Of a DNA stretch of 64,000 bases, positions 1 to 10,877 are shown piece by piece. Positions within the stretch are counted from its first letter, which is position 1. Each line of letters starts with the position of its first letter. The position numbers and the translations under genes are program-made. Below the pieces are notes generated by a model. The model was not told where the DNA came from, ran no database searches, and saw only the letters and a program-made list of their open reading frames with translations. The DNA comes from Aptenodytes patagonicus (Eukaryota > Chordata > Aves > Sphenisciformes > Spheniscidae): positions 17,367,012-17,431,011 of the forward strand of contig NC_134963.1 in the NCBI RefSeq assembly GCF_965638725.1, given 5' to 3'.

Positions 1-1300
1 ACCAGAGACACCGCAGAGGCCATTCCCTGTCCCCGGGGGTCGGAGTTTGGCCACGTCCCGGCGCACACAGGCAGGAGCCGGTCGCGCTCGGAGCCACCCG
101 ATCAGCTCAAGGCACGACCGTGCCAGTCGGGGGGGGGGTTCCCCCAAACCCGCGGCAGGGCTGTGCCCGCTGGAAGGACGCGGGTACGCAGGGCTGCCAA
201 CGCACCCCTGGGCAGCACGGTCCTGCCCGCCAGCCCCTCGCCACCACCAGCACCCCGAGGAGAGCCCGGCCTCGCCTGCAGCCGCCCCCCGCCCTGGCAC
301 CGCCGCCGGGACCCCCCGCCCCAGGCGGGCACCGGCGCCTCGCCCAGCGGCGGGGCGGGGCGCGGACCTCCGCGCCGCTGGGGGGCGCGGTCCTCTGCCG
401 CCGCGGCTCGTGCTGCTCGGCTGGTCTCGGCTCTGTTCGGCTGGGCTCGGCTGGTCTCGGCTCTGTTCGGCTGGGCTCGGCTCGGCTCGGCTCTGTTCGG
501 CTCGGCTCTGTTCGGCTGGGCTCGGCTCTGTTCGGCTCGGCTCGGCTCCGACCCCAGCCCCGGCCCGGCCCCGCCTGAGGCAAGGGCGGGCGGCGGGCGC
601 GGCAGGGCCGGTGGCCGTGGCGGGGGCTCCTCCCCTCCCGTGGAGCGGTGGGCTGCCGGTGGTCGGCAGCGCCGGGGCTGCCCGGGGGCCTCGCAGGCCG
701 GCAGCGGGGCTGAGGAGGCGGCGGCGGCATCTCTCCTCTCGGCAGGCCGGGGCGCTGGGCCGGCGTCCGCGGCGGGTCCCGGCCGGCCTTCCCCCGGCAG
801 GCCCGGCCAGCCCCGGCCCCTCCCTGCCTCCCGCCCCCGGGGCTGCGGGGGCAGCAGGGGACTGCCTCCCGCCGGCGGCTGTCCGGCGGAGGCCGGGGGG
901 CACCGGGGAGACGTGCGGGTGCGGAGAGAAACGCGTTTCCCCTGGCTGTACCCGCAGGGTCCGCAGGGACCCAGAGCAGCCGGGGGTGTCCCTCAGAGCC
1001 TGGTGTCGGTCACGGGCTGCGACACAGGCCTGCCCGGGCTGTCTTGCCAGCCGGCGGGGCAAGAGGCCTGTAAAGCTTCAGGGACGTTGGCAGTGAGGTG
1101 TCGGGAGCGGTGCAGCTGAAGGCGGGTAGCCGTCAGCTCGAAGTCTGTCCTCTAACCCTGCTCAAAAATACCCTGCTTGATTGGAACGGACACGGAATCG
1201 GGGGTTTTCTGACTTGTAGGAGATCCTGGCAGGAAACCCCGGTTCTCTCTGCGAATGTCCTCGAGGGGAAAAACTGCGTGTAATCTTTTGTTCTTGTATG
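1..1300. promoter_or_regulatory. CpG-rich promoter-like region upstream of MAJIN
   Basis: The first 1.1 kb is extremely GC- and CpG-rich, then composition falls sharply to AT-richer intron-like sequence. The first coding exon of MAJIN starts at 1362 behind a splice acceptor, so a non-coding first exon and transcription start should lie in this island; I could not place the first donor with confidence. Long open frames here (for example 47-1096 on plus and 107-730 on minus) exist on both strands. They follow from GC-rich sequence having few stops and show no recognisable domain, so I do not call them genes. An island of this kind could also serve a divergent gene to the left of the window. Confidence 0.55.
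404..550 (+). repeat. CTCGG/CTGTT pentamer microsatellite block
   Basis: This is a run of five-base units, mainly ctcgg mixed with ctggg, ctgtt and tctcgg, that reads as repeated 'ggctcggctctgttcggct' on the plus strand. A related block in the opposite orientation occurs at 62607-62940. It produces the serine/alanine/glycine repeats seen in all translations here and argues that those open frames are not genes. Confidence 0.85.
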
Positions 1301-1361
1301 ACAGAATGAGAGGTGGTGAAGGGTTTTTAGTAATTTACCTTTGACTCTCCTGCTTCCCTAG

Positions 1362-1486
1362 GCTGGCATTCCGGGAGAAAGAAAGATGTCATTGAAACCG
1401 TTCACCTATCCCTTGCCTGAAACAAGGTTTCTCCATGCAGGCAGGCTTGTGTACAAGTTTAAAATCCGGTACGGCAACTTCAGCAG
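1362..1486 (+). CDS. MAJIN: MAJIN coding exon 1 (ATG at 1386)
   Basis: The acceptor is a pyrimidine tract ending ttcccta|g at 1360-1361, and the donor is cagcag|gtgagc after 1486. Translation starts at 1386 and gives MSLKPFTYPLPETRFLHAG followed by VYKFKIRYG, which is nearly the vertebrate MAJIN N-terminus. The coding part is 101 nt, so the exon ends two bases into a codon; the next exon supplies one base. The 24 bases before the ATG are 5' UTR. Confidence 0.9.
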
Positions 1487-4400
1487 GTGAGCATGTTAAA
1501 GCTGAGAAGTCTACCTGCGGTTTGATGACTGCAGGTAGCAGTGAGTTAATAGGAGACCCTAAATTCAGATCTTGGGGGCTCCTTGTTTCCTGCCTTCTTT
1601 CACTGGCCAGGAAAGGGGTCACGTGAAAGGTGCTACTGCACTTGCACAGGCTGAGCATTGGCCCGAGAGAGTAATTTGAGCTGTAAAACATGCTCCTATT
1701 ACACTGCCACGTGTGGATGTTGTGCTTCAGTGGAAAAAGAGGCTGTTTGTACTGACAGCATTTTGAAATTTTGTAAGTGTTTACCTGAGATGCTCTAGAG
1801 CCTTTGTAGTGGTTTAACCCCAGCCGGCCACTAAGCCCCACGCGGCCGCTCGCTCACTGCCCCGCAGTGGGATGAGGGAGAGAATCGGAAGGGTAAAAGT
1901 GAGAAAACTTGTGGGTTGAGATAAAGAGAGTTTAACAGGTAAAGCAAAAGCCGTGCGCACAAGCAAAGCAGAACAAGGAATTCATTCGCTACTTCCCATG
2001 GGCAGGCAGGTGTTCAGCCATCTGCAGGAAAGCAGGGCTCCATCACATGTAACGGTGACTTGGGAAGACAAACGCCATCACTCTGAACGTCCCCCCCTTC
2101 CTCCTTCTTCCCCCAGTTTTATTGCTGAGCATGACGTCCTGTGGTGTGGAATATCCCTTGGGTCAGTTGGGGTCAGCTGTCCCGGCTGTGTCCCCTCCCA
2201 ACTTCTTGTGCCCCCCCAGCCTGCTCGCTGGTGGGGTGGGGTGGGAAGCAAAAAAGGCCTTGACGCTGTGTCAGCACTGCTCAGCAGTAATGAAAACATC
2301 CCTGTGTTACCAACATTCTTTTCAGCACAAATCCAAATCATAGCCTCATACTAGCTGCTGTGGAGAAAATTGACTCTATCCCAGTCAAAACCAGTAGAGC
2401 CTTGGAGCTCTGTACTCAACGTATGTACTTGTTTCTTGGGCTGTCTGCTGTTAGCAATGTGCCGTTCGCTGGCCTTGCAATCTGGCGCTCAAGTGTGGGT
2501 GTAGGAAGAGTCTTTGGAAGCTCTCACTGGCTGCTGGCAGTAGATGTTTGTTGTGCTCTCGGTATTTTTTCTCTCAAGGTTCCCTTTCCACTGCCACTCC
2601 TATTTCAGATGTGTTTGTGACAAACCTGTCCTGTTGTTTTGAAAGCGCAGCGTGCCTCTCCTGCGGGCAGAGGGGCTGAGCAGGACTTTTGGGGTAACTG
2701 CGTCTCATTTTCTAGAAGGCACTGTAGTGGCAAGGCTGAGAAATGAGAGTGAAGGGAGAGTATTTTAGTCTGTGGTACCACAGGCGTGCAAGGAAGAGAA
2801 AGGAAAACAGCCTTTGGGTGTGCAGGGGACAATGAATAGGAGGGTTGTGGGAGGTAACAGTTGTGTGGTAAGCCTCGAATAGGAAGTTCTAGTTAGTAGC
2901 CAGCAAAGTAACGAAAGCACAGGGTGCTGAGTAGTCTGGTCAGATGGGGGAGATGCCAAACAAGAAGAGAGGATGATCTTTTAGAGGTGAAGAAAAGACT
3001 TTCCCTGAGGGTATTGCCCTGGAGGAAATCTGCTTGTGTCTGCTGGTCAGGCACACAGCGATGATGGGCAAGTGCTTTTGCGAGTGGGCAAAACCTTGAC
3101 CAGCTCACTTGAGGAGCTCTGGAGCTTTTAATTTGAGAGGGGACTCAGAATCCTGGAGGCTGGGGGCTATGGTAATCACAGAAGTTTGAGCTACTCTGGC
3201 AAAAGGAGACGGAGCTGCTGAGGTTTAAGGGTAGTATCCCAAAGCAGGTGCTTATAGGTTGTGTCCTGTGAAGGTCTGTTCTGTAGAGCTCAGACTTGGT
3301 CTGAAAGTTTATGACTTGTTGCTGTGTCAGCCTCTGGTAAGTAATTAATAATGACAGTATTCATAAATATTAATAAAAAACCCCCAAAGCAGTGGCTGAG
3401 CGTAACGTGGCTCCCTGTGTACATCCTTCAAGGCTGTGATCATCAGCAGACAGCAGTTCAAGGTTGATGCCCTCACAGGCTTTTGGGAGGTCTTACAAAC
3501 TGTTGAGGTTAAATCTCTTTTCAGATGGTGGCAACCATGCAGAAACGAGGACTGAGATCCTTTTGAGTCGGCAAGTATCCCTGCACGAGAGAAACCGAAG
3601 AGCGTTGTGCCATCCCGACAGCCCTGTTTTCATGCCAGTGAGGCTGCAGCAGGGCTAAAATGCCGTAGGCAATGACTCAAGCATCTGCCTGTAGAGTGGT
3701 TTTATGAGCGTGAGTGGATGTGCTTTTGCAGTCAGACGTGCACAGACGTTGCCAGAGCCTGGGTTTACTCTGGAAGTGACTGCTGTTAGCTGCAGAAGAA
3801 CGGAAGAGAATGCGCTATGAACGTCATGCCAGTTAGGCTGTCTCCAGACCTGAAGCTACATTAAACGTCGTGCAACGCTGGTCTCCTTTTTCCTTTGTGG
3901 CAGCAGGCTGGCTCTTTGAAATTGCGTTGCATGACTTTATATTGGGATGAATTGAAACGCAATTGTTTCTTTAGCTTTGGTTATTAGCATTTTGCTGGAA
4001 TAGTGTCAGATCCAGGAGGACTAACCTTCCTCCTTGTTTTGTTCTCTGTGTTGATGTTGGGGAGGAAGATGTGTTGTCTGTCTTGTGGTGTCGTGTAGTG
4101 TTCAGAAGATCCTTGAAATGTTGCTCTTGCCTGTGAGTAAGCTCTTTCCCTCAGCGTAATCCCTTTGGAAGGCGCTGCCAGTAGTGTGCGTACGTTTCTG
4201 AACAGCCTGCAGGCGTGTGGTCTCCTGATGGTAAAGAGAGCACTACGTTTGTTGGAGTTTGGCAGCCTGTCATTGCCCCTGCGTGTCTCTCGGTTCGTGT
4301 GCATTGCAGCACGAGTTCTTGCAGTTCATCGTTCTACTTGAGGGAACAGGACGCGACACTTCTGCAGCACCTTTTGTGTTTCAGAATAACTTCTGGAATT

Positions 4401-5526
4401 GGTAGTGAGCTCATCAAGTCGGTCTTCATATCAACATGGTCACGCATAGCAAAAGCAACTCCTTTGAGAGCGCAACTCGTGAAAGTCTTCCCCATCGTGT
4501 CATGGTTGTGGTGAATAGCGGGTACTTGTTCAAAGCATCTGGACTCACTCCCGGTTCCTAAGAGAGGGTAAAGGAGTAAGTCCCAAGTGCCTACATAGCC
4601 TTATGCCCAAAGCAATGCTGTCAGTTAGCCTGCAGATTTGGGAGGTGAAACTCCTTTTGCCCACACGAAGATGGTGACCGATCTGGGGACAGGTTCCCAA
4701 AAGAACGTGGAAAGAGTTGCAAGAGCTGATCCCAGCTGATGATAGAGCTGACTGCCACACAGGCGTGCAGGCTTTTGGTAGAGCGAGGTCATCTTCACTG
4801 AAGGTCTCCTGAATCCCCAGGGAAAACCATGTACCAGAGAACACTTGCACGCCATAATTCCTTACACTCCACTTTATTTACTTACTTCCAAGTGACGTTT
4901 GCGTGATTTGTTTACTTTGTAATGGGTTTGGATTTTCTTTAAGACCTTCCCTCTCCCTGTGCGTTTTACTGTTGGCCGATACCTAGCAGCAAACAACTTC
5001 TGAGAAGCTGGCTTACAAAAGATGTAGTTAATATTTGGGAGCGCGGTTTGATGCAGGCAGTAGACAACTCCCAGCATCACAGGGCCTAGCTGCAATGCTG
5101 TGAAGGCCCGTTCCTCTGCAGGTTTGCCCCGTGGAGGGGATTAAGAGGCACGTCCCGAGGTTCCTTCTTTTAGTGCCTTGAGTAGAACGGCATGGTGATA
5201 GGCTGGAAGACGGAGGTGCTGGTTTGAGGGCACCTTGTCAAAAAACCAGTCCTAAAGGTTACTGAGGATCGACTGGAAAGATCTGATCTCTCATCCATTG
5301 TATCCTCAGACACACAAAATCCAAATGGGCAGAAAGTTCACAAGAAACAGTCCTTGTGGAATACTGGATGTTTTTTAAGAACAATAAATTAGGAATTCAC
5401 CTGCCTGCTAAGCATTTTCTCTGTGCAATGGGAACGATGTTTGATTGGTGTTGAAACTCTCAAAACGAATGTAGCTCCGTTGCTTTTTGGCTGGGGTGGG
5501 ACTAACTCTCTCTGTTTGCTTCGCAG
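1487..5526 (+). other. MAJIN: MAJIN intron 1
   Basis: Ordinary intron sequence. It contains one complete solo LTR (1810-2393). Outside that I see no recognisable gene, RNA or repeat, only short chance open frames of up to about 110 residues. Confidence 0.7.
1810..2393 (+). mobile_element. Solo LTR of an avian endogenous retrovirus
   Basis: The 584-bp element begins TGGTTTAACCCC and ends CAAAACCA, giving perfect six-base inverted termini (TGGTTT/AAACCA). It is flanked by a four-base direct repeat, GTAG, at 1806-1809 and 2394-2397. Its start (TGGTTTAACCCCAGCCGGCC) and its end region are of a type I recall as common in bird genomes. No internal retroviral genes are present, so it is a solo LTR formed by LTR-LTR recombination. 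A four-base target duplication would fit a gammaretrovirus-like (class I) element; the class assignment is inference. It lies in MAJIN intron 1. Confidence 0.8.
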
Positions 5527-5572
5527 CGCTCCTGATCTCGACAACACTGGAAGTGCTGTCAAGGAGTTAGAG
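5527..5572 (+). CDS. MAJIN: MAJIN coding exon 2
   Basis: This 46-nt exon lies between the acceptor ttgcttcgcag and the donor gag|gtagga. One base completes the codon split from exon 1, and the remaining 45 bases read APDLDNTGSAVKELE. The KELE end corresponds to the segment just before the VRVVLGNLDN motif of the mammalian protein. The middle is poorly conserved, but phase and position both fit. Confidence 0.8.
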
Positions 5573-6858
5573 GTAGGAGATGAAGCAGGTCCACGGGACC
5601 TTAGCTGAATGTTAGGCTGAGCAAATCTGTTGTTCGTTATGGGACTGAGGACATTTTGTCACATGCAGCATTTCAAGTGCGAGTAACGGGGAACTTCCCT
5701 GGAGAGTACGAGGGTGAAAAAAATGACGTAAACGAAAAATGTCACCAACAGGCAAGAATTAGCGTAGACGAGTCATGCTGTTATTTGAGATGTTTTGGAG
5801 AAGGTACTGACTGTTAAAACTGGACAAATGAAAACTCCTATTTGTCGAGCTCGTTGCCCCCCGTTCCTTTCTGATTGCTGTTCAGATTCATTCTGCAGTA
5901 GCACTCTGCCATGGTTTCACGCTCAGCCTCAGACCTGACGACCGCTTTTAACTTCTCAGGCTTGAGTAGCTGTCAAAGCCTCCTCTTGTTTCAGGAGCTG
6001 TGGCAGTGCCGGTGAGCTGGCTTGACAGAGGCTAATCTAATGCTAAATCGCACATGCTTTCCCCGTAGCTGTGGAGCTAGTGGAACCAGTGGATGTTCAT
6101 TTAATGATGCCATTACTTGCTTGGTCACAACCGATGAGTTCTGTTGTTGCCATCTTCTTCCTGAGACAGAAGAAAGCCCCTTCCATTCCCCAGGAAATGA
6201 GACAGATACCTTGCCTGCTTAAAAATGCTCCTGTTACTTAATTCTAAAAAACCCTTCAGAGTACAGCAATAGCATTATACATATTGTTGAAGAAAATGTG
6301 CTGATTTTAATTGATATGGAAAATTATTGTTTAACTTTTTTTTTCTTTTTCACTTTTGAAAATATTGAAAAGTATTACTAGAAAAAGTTTCCCATTTCTA
6401 AGGCAGGAGTTTGTTGGGGCTGAATTACAGTTCCCTTGTGCCTGAATTGGGCCGATATTCAGAAAAAGAGGAAGATGTTTATTTTTGGAACAGGTCAATC
6501 CTACCTGTGTTTTGCTGGAAAAAAGGAGACTTCTTACATTTAAAACTTCTTAAAGTTAAAAGCACACCTCTAGTCTCCATAGTAATGCTTCTGTGTTTAT
6601 TCAAGATGAAGATACTCGTTCCCTTCAATTTCTATGAGTCTGTTAGTGCGGTGCACTCTAAGGTGATGGGAGGGAGCGGAGCGAAGAAGGGGAGGAGGAA
6701 AAGCAAAATATCTAGAACCCGCTCTTCCATGATTCATGCAAACTGTAAAGGAATTTTAATTTTTTCCCAAGCCTTGAAACTGTACTTGGAATAGTGTCAG
6801 TGGAATTGTGGCTATATTGTTAATATTCTTCCTTCCTTTCTTTTTTTGGCCTCTCCAG
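5573..6858 (+). other. MAJIN: MAJIN intron 2
   Basis: About 1.3 kb of AT-rich intron sequence. I see no recognisable element in it. The open frame at 6411-6794 ends before the next acceptor and is not conserved coding sequence that I can identify. Confidence 0.6.
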
Positions 6859-6934
6859 GAAGCGATTCGAGTAATCCTTGGAAATCTTGATGATTTACAT
6901 CCCTTTTCTACAGACCACTTCACTATCTTTCCGT
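6859..6934 (+). CDS. MAJIN: MAJIN coding exon 3
   Basis: The acceptor is tttggcctctccag and the donor is ccgt|gtatcc. In frame it reads EAIRVILGNLDDLHPFSTDH then FTIFP, matching the strongly conserved core of the MAJIN N-terminal domain. It ends one base into the tyrosine codon completed by exon 4. Confidence 0.9.
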
Positions 6935-8682
6935 GTATCCTTTCTTTCCTACTCGTAAAAGAAAAGATTCAATGACTTGTACCTGTTGGGCATTGCTTAA
7001 TTTGACATTCACGTCTAGTAGTGTCTAAAAGCAGATCTTTAGCTGGAGTGTGACTTCTTTGAGCTTTGCAGTTTGACGTTAACTGAAGACCCTCCTCAGT
7101 TGTTGCCTTCACCAGAGAACTGCTGTGAAAAGTGTGTTTTGCAGTGTTTTCAGATGAACACCCCTGCGTTCCAAATCAGACTTAGCCAGAGAAAATGAAC
7201 GTGTCTATATAAAGTCACAGGAAGCCCAGCTAATGGGATTGCATGCAAAGCTAGTGCATTGTTTCAAAAGGTTAATAAAGCGTAAAACGCTCCTTACAGG
7301 CTCAGCAATGTTGGCCCGCTTGTAGAGAGGACCGCAGTAGTTTTCTTCTAAGGTACGTGAGGATTAAATATTGCAGTTGCTGTAGCGTAAAGGGTTAAGA
7401 AGAAGTTAGGCTCCTGAGGCTCTTGTTGAAGAGAAAAGTAAGTTAGTTGAATGAGAAGCCTTTTCAGTCTGAGGTGTGTCAGTCTGTGAATCGGGTCAGG
7501 CCCTCTGGCACCACCTCCTGTGGTTCTGGGTGCCCAGGAGTAAGGAACACCCAGGTGTTTCCGCCTCCAAGGCATTCCCTTCCAGTCTGGGAAGACTGCA
7601 TTATTGCCACACCTTGTAATGGCAGGCAAGAACGAGGTCACCCTCTTTCTCTGTCAGAAGCTGGTAGTATGATAGCAACTTAGTCCTGTGCCAAGAGCAT
7701 CGTCAGACGGGAAGCACCCAAGCAAAGGAAGCCGCCTTGTTGGATTGCTTCTCTAAAGCTCAGCCAGTTTTGCCTGCGTGCTTGAGGAGCGTTTGATTCA
7801 CAAACTTGCATTTCTAGAACGTGGAAGTCCACCCACCTGCTCAGCCAGCGCTGGGCCCTGATGAGCACTGCAGGCTCAGAGGCCTGGCGTGCTGAGTTGT
7901 CCTGCAGTCTGTGTGTCGGGCTGTAGCGTAACTCTTAGGTAATCACCAGCTGTGGGAGTCCTGGAAGCCAAACTCAAACGAGCAATTTCATCCCTGAAAG
8001 GAACTGATTGTGTCAGTGTTTCATCTAGGCAAATCCTGGGCTCCATCTCCAGTCCTCGGGATGTTAGTTTCTGCTAGCAAATGGACCAAAAGTATTCGTT
8101 TTACCCGTTTCTTCCTGAGGTCAGAGGCACGTAAGGAGACTGCTGTCTAGCGTCATCCATCCTTGCGTGCATGAGCTCCTTGGTGTCAGAACTGCACCCA
8201 CAGGAAGGAGCGTCTGTAACTGTGGCGGTTGTCATGTCAATTGTCTTTTTTCCTCCCATTTTGAACTGTGAAGTAAACGTAATGATGCCACTCCTATGAA
8301 TCCTAGTCCTTTTCAGTTTTTAAAATAATTTTTAAATAATTACTTTTTAGTCAGGAAAGCTGATGAGGTTTTATTCCTAGGGTTGGAAGAGCCTGGCATG
8401 TTGTTTCTCGCGGGAGGATGTCGGGACTGAAGCCAAATGCAGTTAAGGAAGCACGACACTGTTAATACAGGTGACTGATGGGAGAGTGTCACCTGGCTGA
8501 GTGTTTCTTGTAATGTGTTACTAGTGTTTTTTCACAAAGTTCACACCGACAGATTGTATTTGCTCCCTTACGCACACGTGCAGTGTGGTGTGACTTTTGA
8601 AGCTTTACAAGAAGACGTTGTCAGGACTCCCGCTCCTTCGAAATGTCAGTGCTATGTTCTTAAGTCTTATCGTCGTTCTCAG
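6935..8682 (+). other. MAJIN: MAJIN intron 3
   Basis: About 1.75 kb with no recognised repeat or gene. Open frames on both strands are under 100 residues and unremarkable. Confidence 0.6.
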
Positions 8683-8808
8683 ATTTGAGTAAATGGGAGA
8701 GCGTATCGAAGATGAGATTCAAACATGAGAATGTCCATCTTGTGCCTTATCCCTACATTTGCACTGTGTATCTAGAACTCAACTCATTTCAGCAGAACGT
8801 ATCTTGCG
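8683..8808 (+). CDS. MAJIN: MAJIN coding exon 4
   Basis: The acceptor is cgtcgttctcag and the donor is cttgcg|gtaagt, an excellent consensus. The split codon gives Y, followed by LSKWESVSKMRFKHE, NVHLVPYPYICTVYLEL and NSFQQNVSC. The KWE, RFKH and PYP motifs match the mammalian protein. The exon ends one base into a codon. Confidence 0.9.
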
Positions 8809-10750
8809 GTAAGTCGCTATGGTTATGTTTAGATAATTTCTGGAAACATCTGTGATCTATGTCTTGCTTTTCCCTTTCCCTTCATCTGCTGTGTCTTTGA
8901 ATTAGAGGGAGCAAAACTGCGTGCAGTATGGCTGAACCGTGGCTTTGAAGTAGAGCAGAACAATGTGTTCTCTTTTGCCCTGTATTGCTTTTCTACAGTG
9001 TCCTGAATCTCTCTTTGCCTTTTCAACCACTGCTGAGCCTTCAGCTAGTGTTTTTATGAAGCAATGCCCAGTGGCTCCCAACCTTCATTCTTTCACGTCA
9101 GTAGCGAGGCTGGAGCCAGCACATGTATATGGAATGCATGTTTTTCTTCCTTGTGCTTGGCTACGATTGTTGACGTTGAACTTCACACTCTTTGTTTCTG
9201 TTTTCCTAAAGAAAGAATGCATTTGTTTTTCTCAATAATGATAGTAATTTTGGTAATAATGTCTTTTGTGTAATTAGCAAATGTTGTCACCTCACTAGTG
9301 CCTCATTTTCCAGGTGTTCTGTGAATTCCCCGAACAGCCTCAGGCCCCAGGCGAGACCTCTGTGGGACTCTACATTTAACCTCCTCTGTTGTGAAGACGG
9401 AGTGTTTATTCTTACTATTTCCTGTTCTGATTATTGGTTCCAGGGAAAAGCTGCCAGTAACATGCTGTTACTTTCAGGCACTGATGTTTCAAGTTTCTGT
9501 TGGCAGGGATTTTTCTTCAGGAAAATAGGTATGGGATGCCATGCCTCAGAGGTTAGCTGGCCAATATTCCCTGGAGGCTATGCTCCAGATGTCCTTGCAT
9601 CTTCCATCTGGTGCCCAAAACACAGGGTGATGCCAGCAGTTCTTCAGTTCCTTCTTCTCTTCTGAAGACTTCTTCAAGAAAAGCAGTTGTCCCCATCCCA
9701 TCGACATGTGGTATTCATAGCCAGGAATTCCTAGTTCTGAAAGAGCTGTATTTGCCGTTTTTCAATTTCAGCATGTCATATGCAGGTCCGTCGTGGTTTC
9801 TAAGTAGTTTATCTTGTTCTCGGAAAGTGAGGTGCAATGCAAAAATGTACTTTTAAGTTGGTTCAAGAAAGTCCAGTCACCAAATATTCACCACATTTTA
9901 TAATACCTCTGTTGCAGGTAAAGACGGAAACAAGGGCAGTTATGAGCTTGTAAGTTGTGTGTGTGTTTTGTTTGTTGTTGTTGTTGTTTTTTAAGTTACC
10001 TTCTAAATAGTCTGGAGAAGCAGAATATATATAGGCAATGCTGCAGTTCTCCTCTGTCTAGGCGTCAGTGAGGCAACGTAAGGTGGCACTGAATTCCCCC
10101 CTAGAACCACGCGAGTTGAGAGAAATCTTCCTGTCAATTCCAGTGGACTTTGAATGAAGTCCTGCCTCAGGACCTGAGAGCCCTGCTGGCTTCGGTTAGA
10201 TGTGTTTTCTACAAGTCTGAGCTGAGGTGTCCAATGGTTTCTTCACTGTGAGAGTCTGTATGAGGGCGATATTGCTGACTAATTCAGTAGTTTCCTAGGT
10301 ACCGCATGTGTCGTAAACAACAAAGGTAAGCTGCTTTGGAAAGTTTTTGTTTAATGAGAGCTCAGGGTAGGTTTGTTTTCAATACAGGTAGGTGTCTGAA
10401 GATGGAGTGAATTAGTGAAGACGTCCTGTCCAAACTCCCCAAAAGAAAATCCCGCTCTCTCTGCTAGCATTACATTCCTGCCAATTCCATTCCTAGGCGC
10501 CCCTCTAAAAAGGGAGCAAATAGGATGTCCTGGAAAGCAGTAATTTTGCTTAAAACAGTTGAGCATAATTCTCTGGATGGCCTCTCAGTGCTTATCTTCT
10601 GTTTGAATAAGGCAGCTAATCTTTTATTCCTGAATCATTTTTTGGTTTTCGTTGTATAAACATGAACAATTTTGCAAAGTGTGAATGTATATTAACTCTG
10701 AATTTTGTTCTGAAATAGGAAAGTCAAAATCAAATTTTATCAATACCAAG
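8809..10750 (+). other. MAJIN: MAJIN intron 4
   Basis: About 1.9 kb, mostly unremarkable, with a short GT/TTG-rich low-complexity tract around 9957-9993. A possible tiny exon at 10302-10328 (acceptor ttcctag, donor aaag|gtaagc) can be read but does not fit the phases of the neighbouring exons. Confidence 0.5.
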
Positions 10751-10877
10751 TTTGCAATGTTTTGAAGGTGAAGAGAAGAAATGACGTGTCAGAAAGTACT
10801 GCAGTGGAAGAGGCGGTGAAGAGGAGAAGAGTGGAAGTCGGAGCAGCGACCTCATGCCCACAGTTGGGTATGGACAG
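10751..10877 (+). CDS. MAJIN: MAJIN coding exon 5 (5' boundary uncertain)
   Basis: The donor acag|gtcagt after 10877 is good. In the frame required by exon 6 the exon reads NDVSESTAVEEAVKRRRVEV then GAATSCPQLGMD, resembling the basic stretch of mammalian MAJIN in order (an AV-basic cluster followed by a G-hydrophobic-DR motif). The start is a problem. The better-looking acceptor at 10717-10718 (ctgaaatag) would put exon 4 into a frame with an early stop. The acceptor at 10749-10750 (accaag) keeps phase and gives a segment length like the mammalian one, but has a poor pyrimidine tract. A nearby indel in this assembly is an alternative. Confidence 0.6.

Noticed and set aside
47..1119. Long plus-strand frames of 318-349 residues at the left end
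   Set aside because: GC-rich sequence with a pentamer repeat; all frames on both strands are open, and no domain or coding signature is visible.
9901..9952. Possible MAJIN exon between ttgcag and gtaagt at about 9919-9951
   Set aside because: It could begin with a fitting glycine-lysine, but it ends in a phase that does not join exon 5 or exon 6 and shows no similarity beyond two residues.
10302..10328. 27-nt micro-exon flanked by good splice sites
   Set aside because: Its phase at the 3' side is incompatible with the next confirmed exon, and the encoded residues match nothing in MAJIN.
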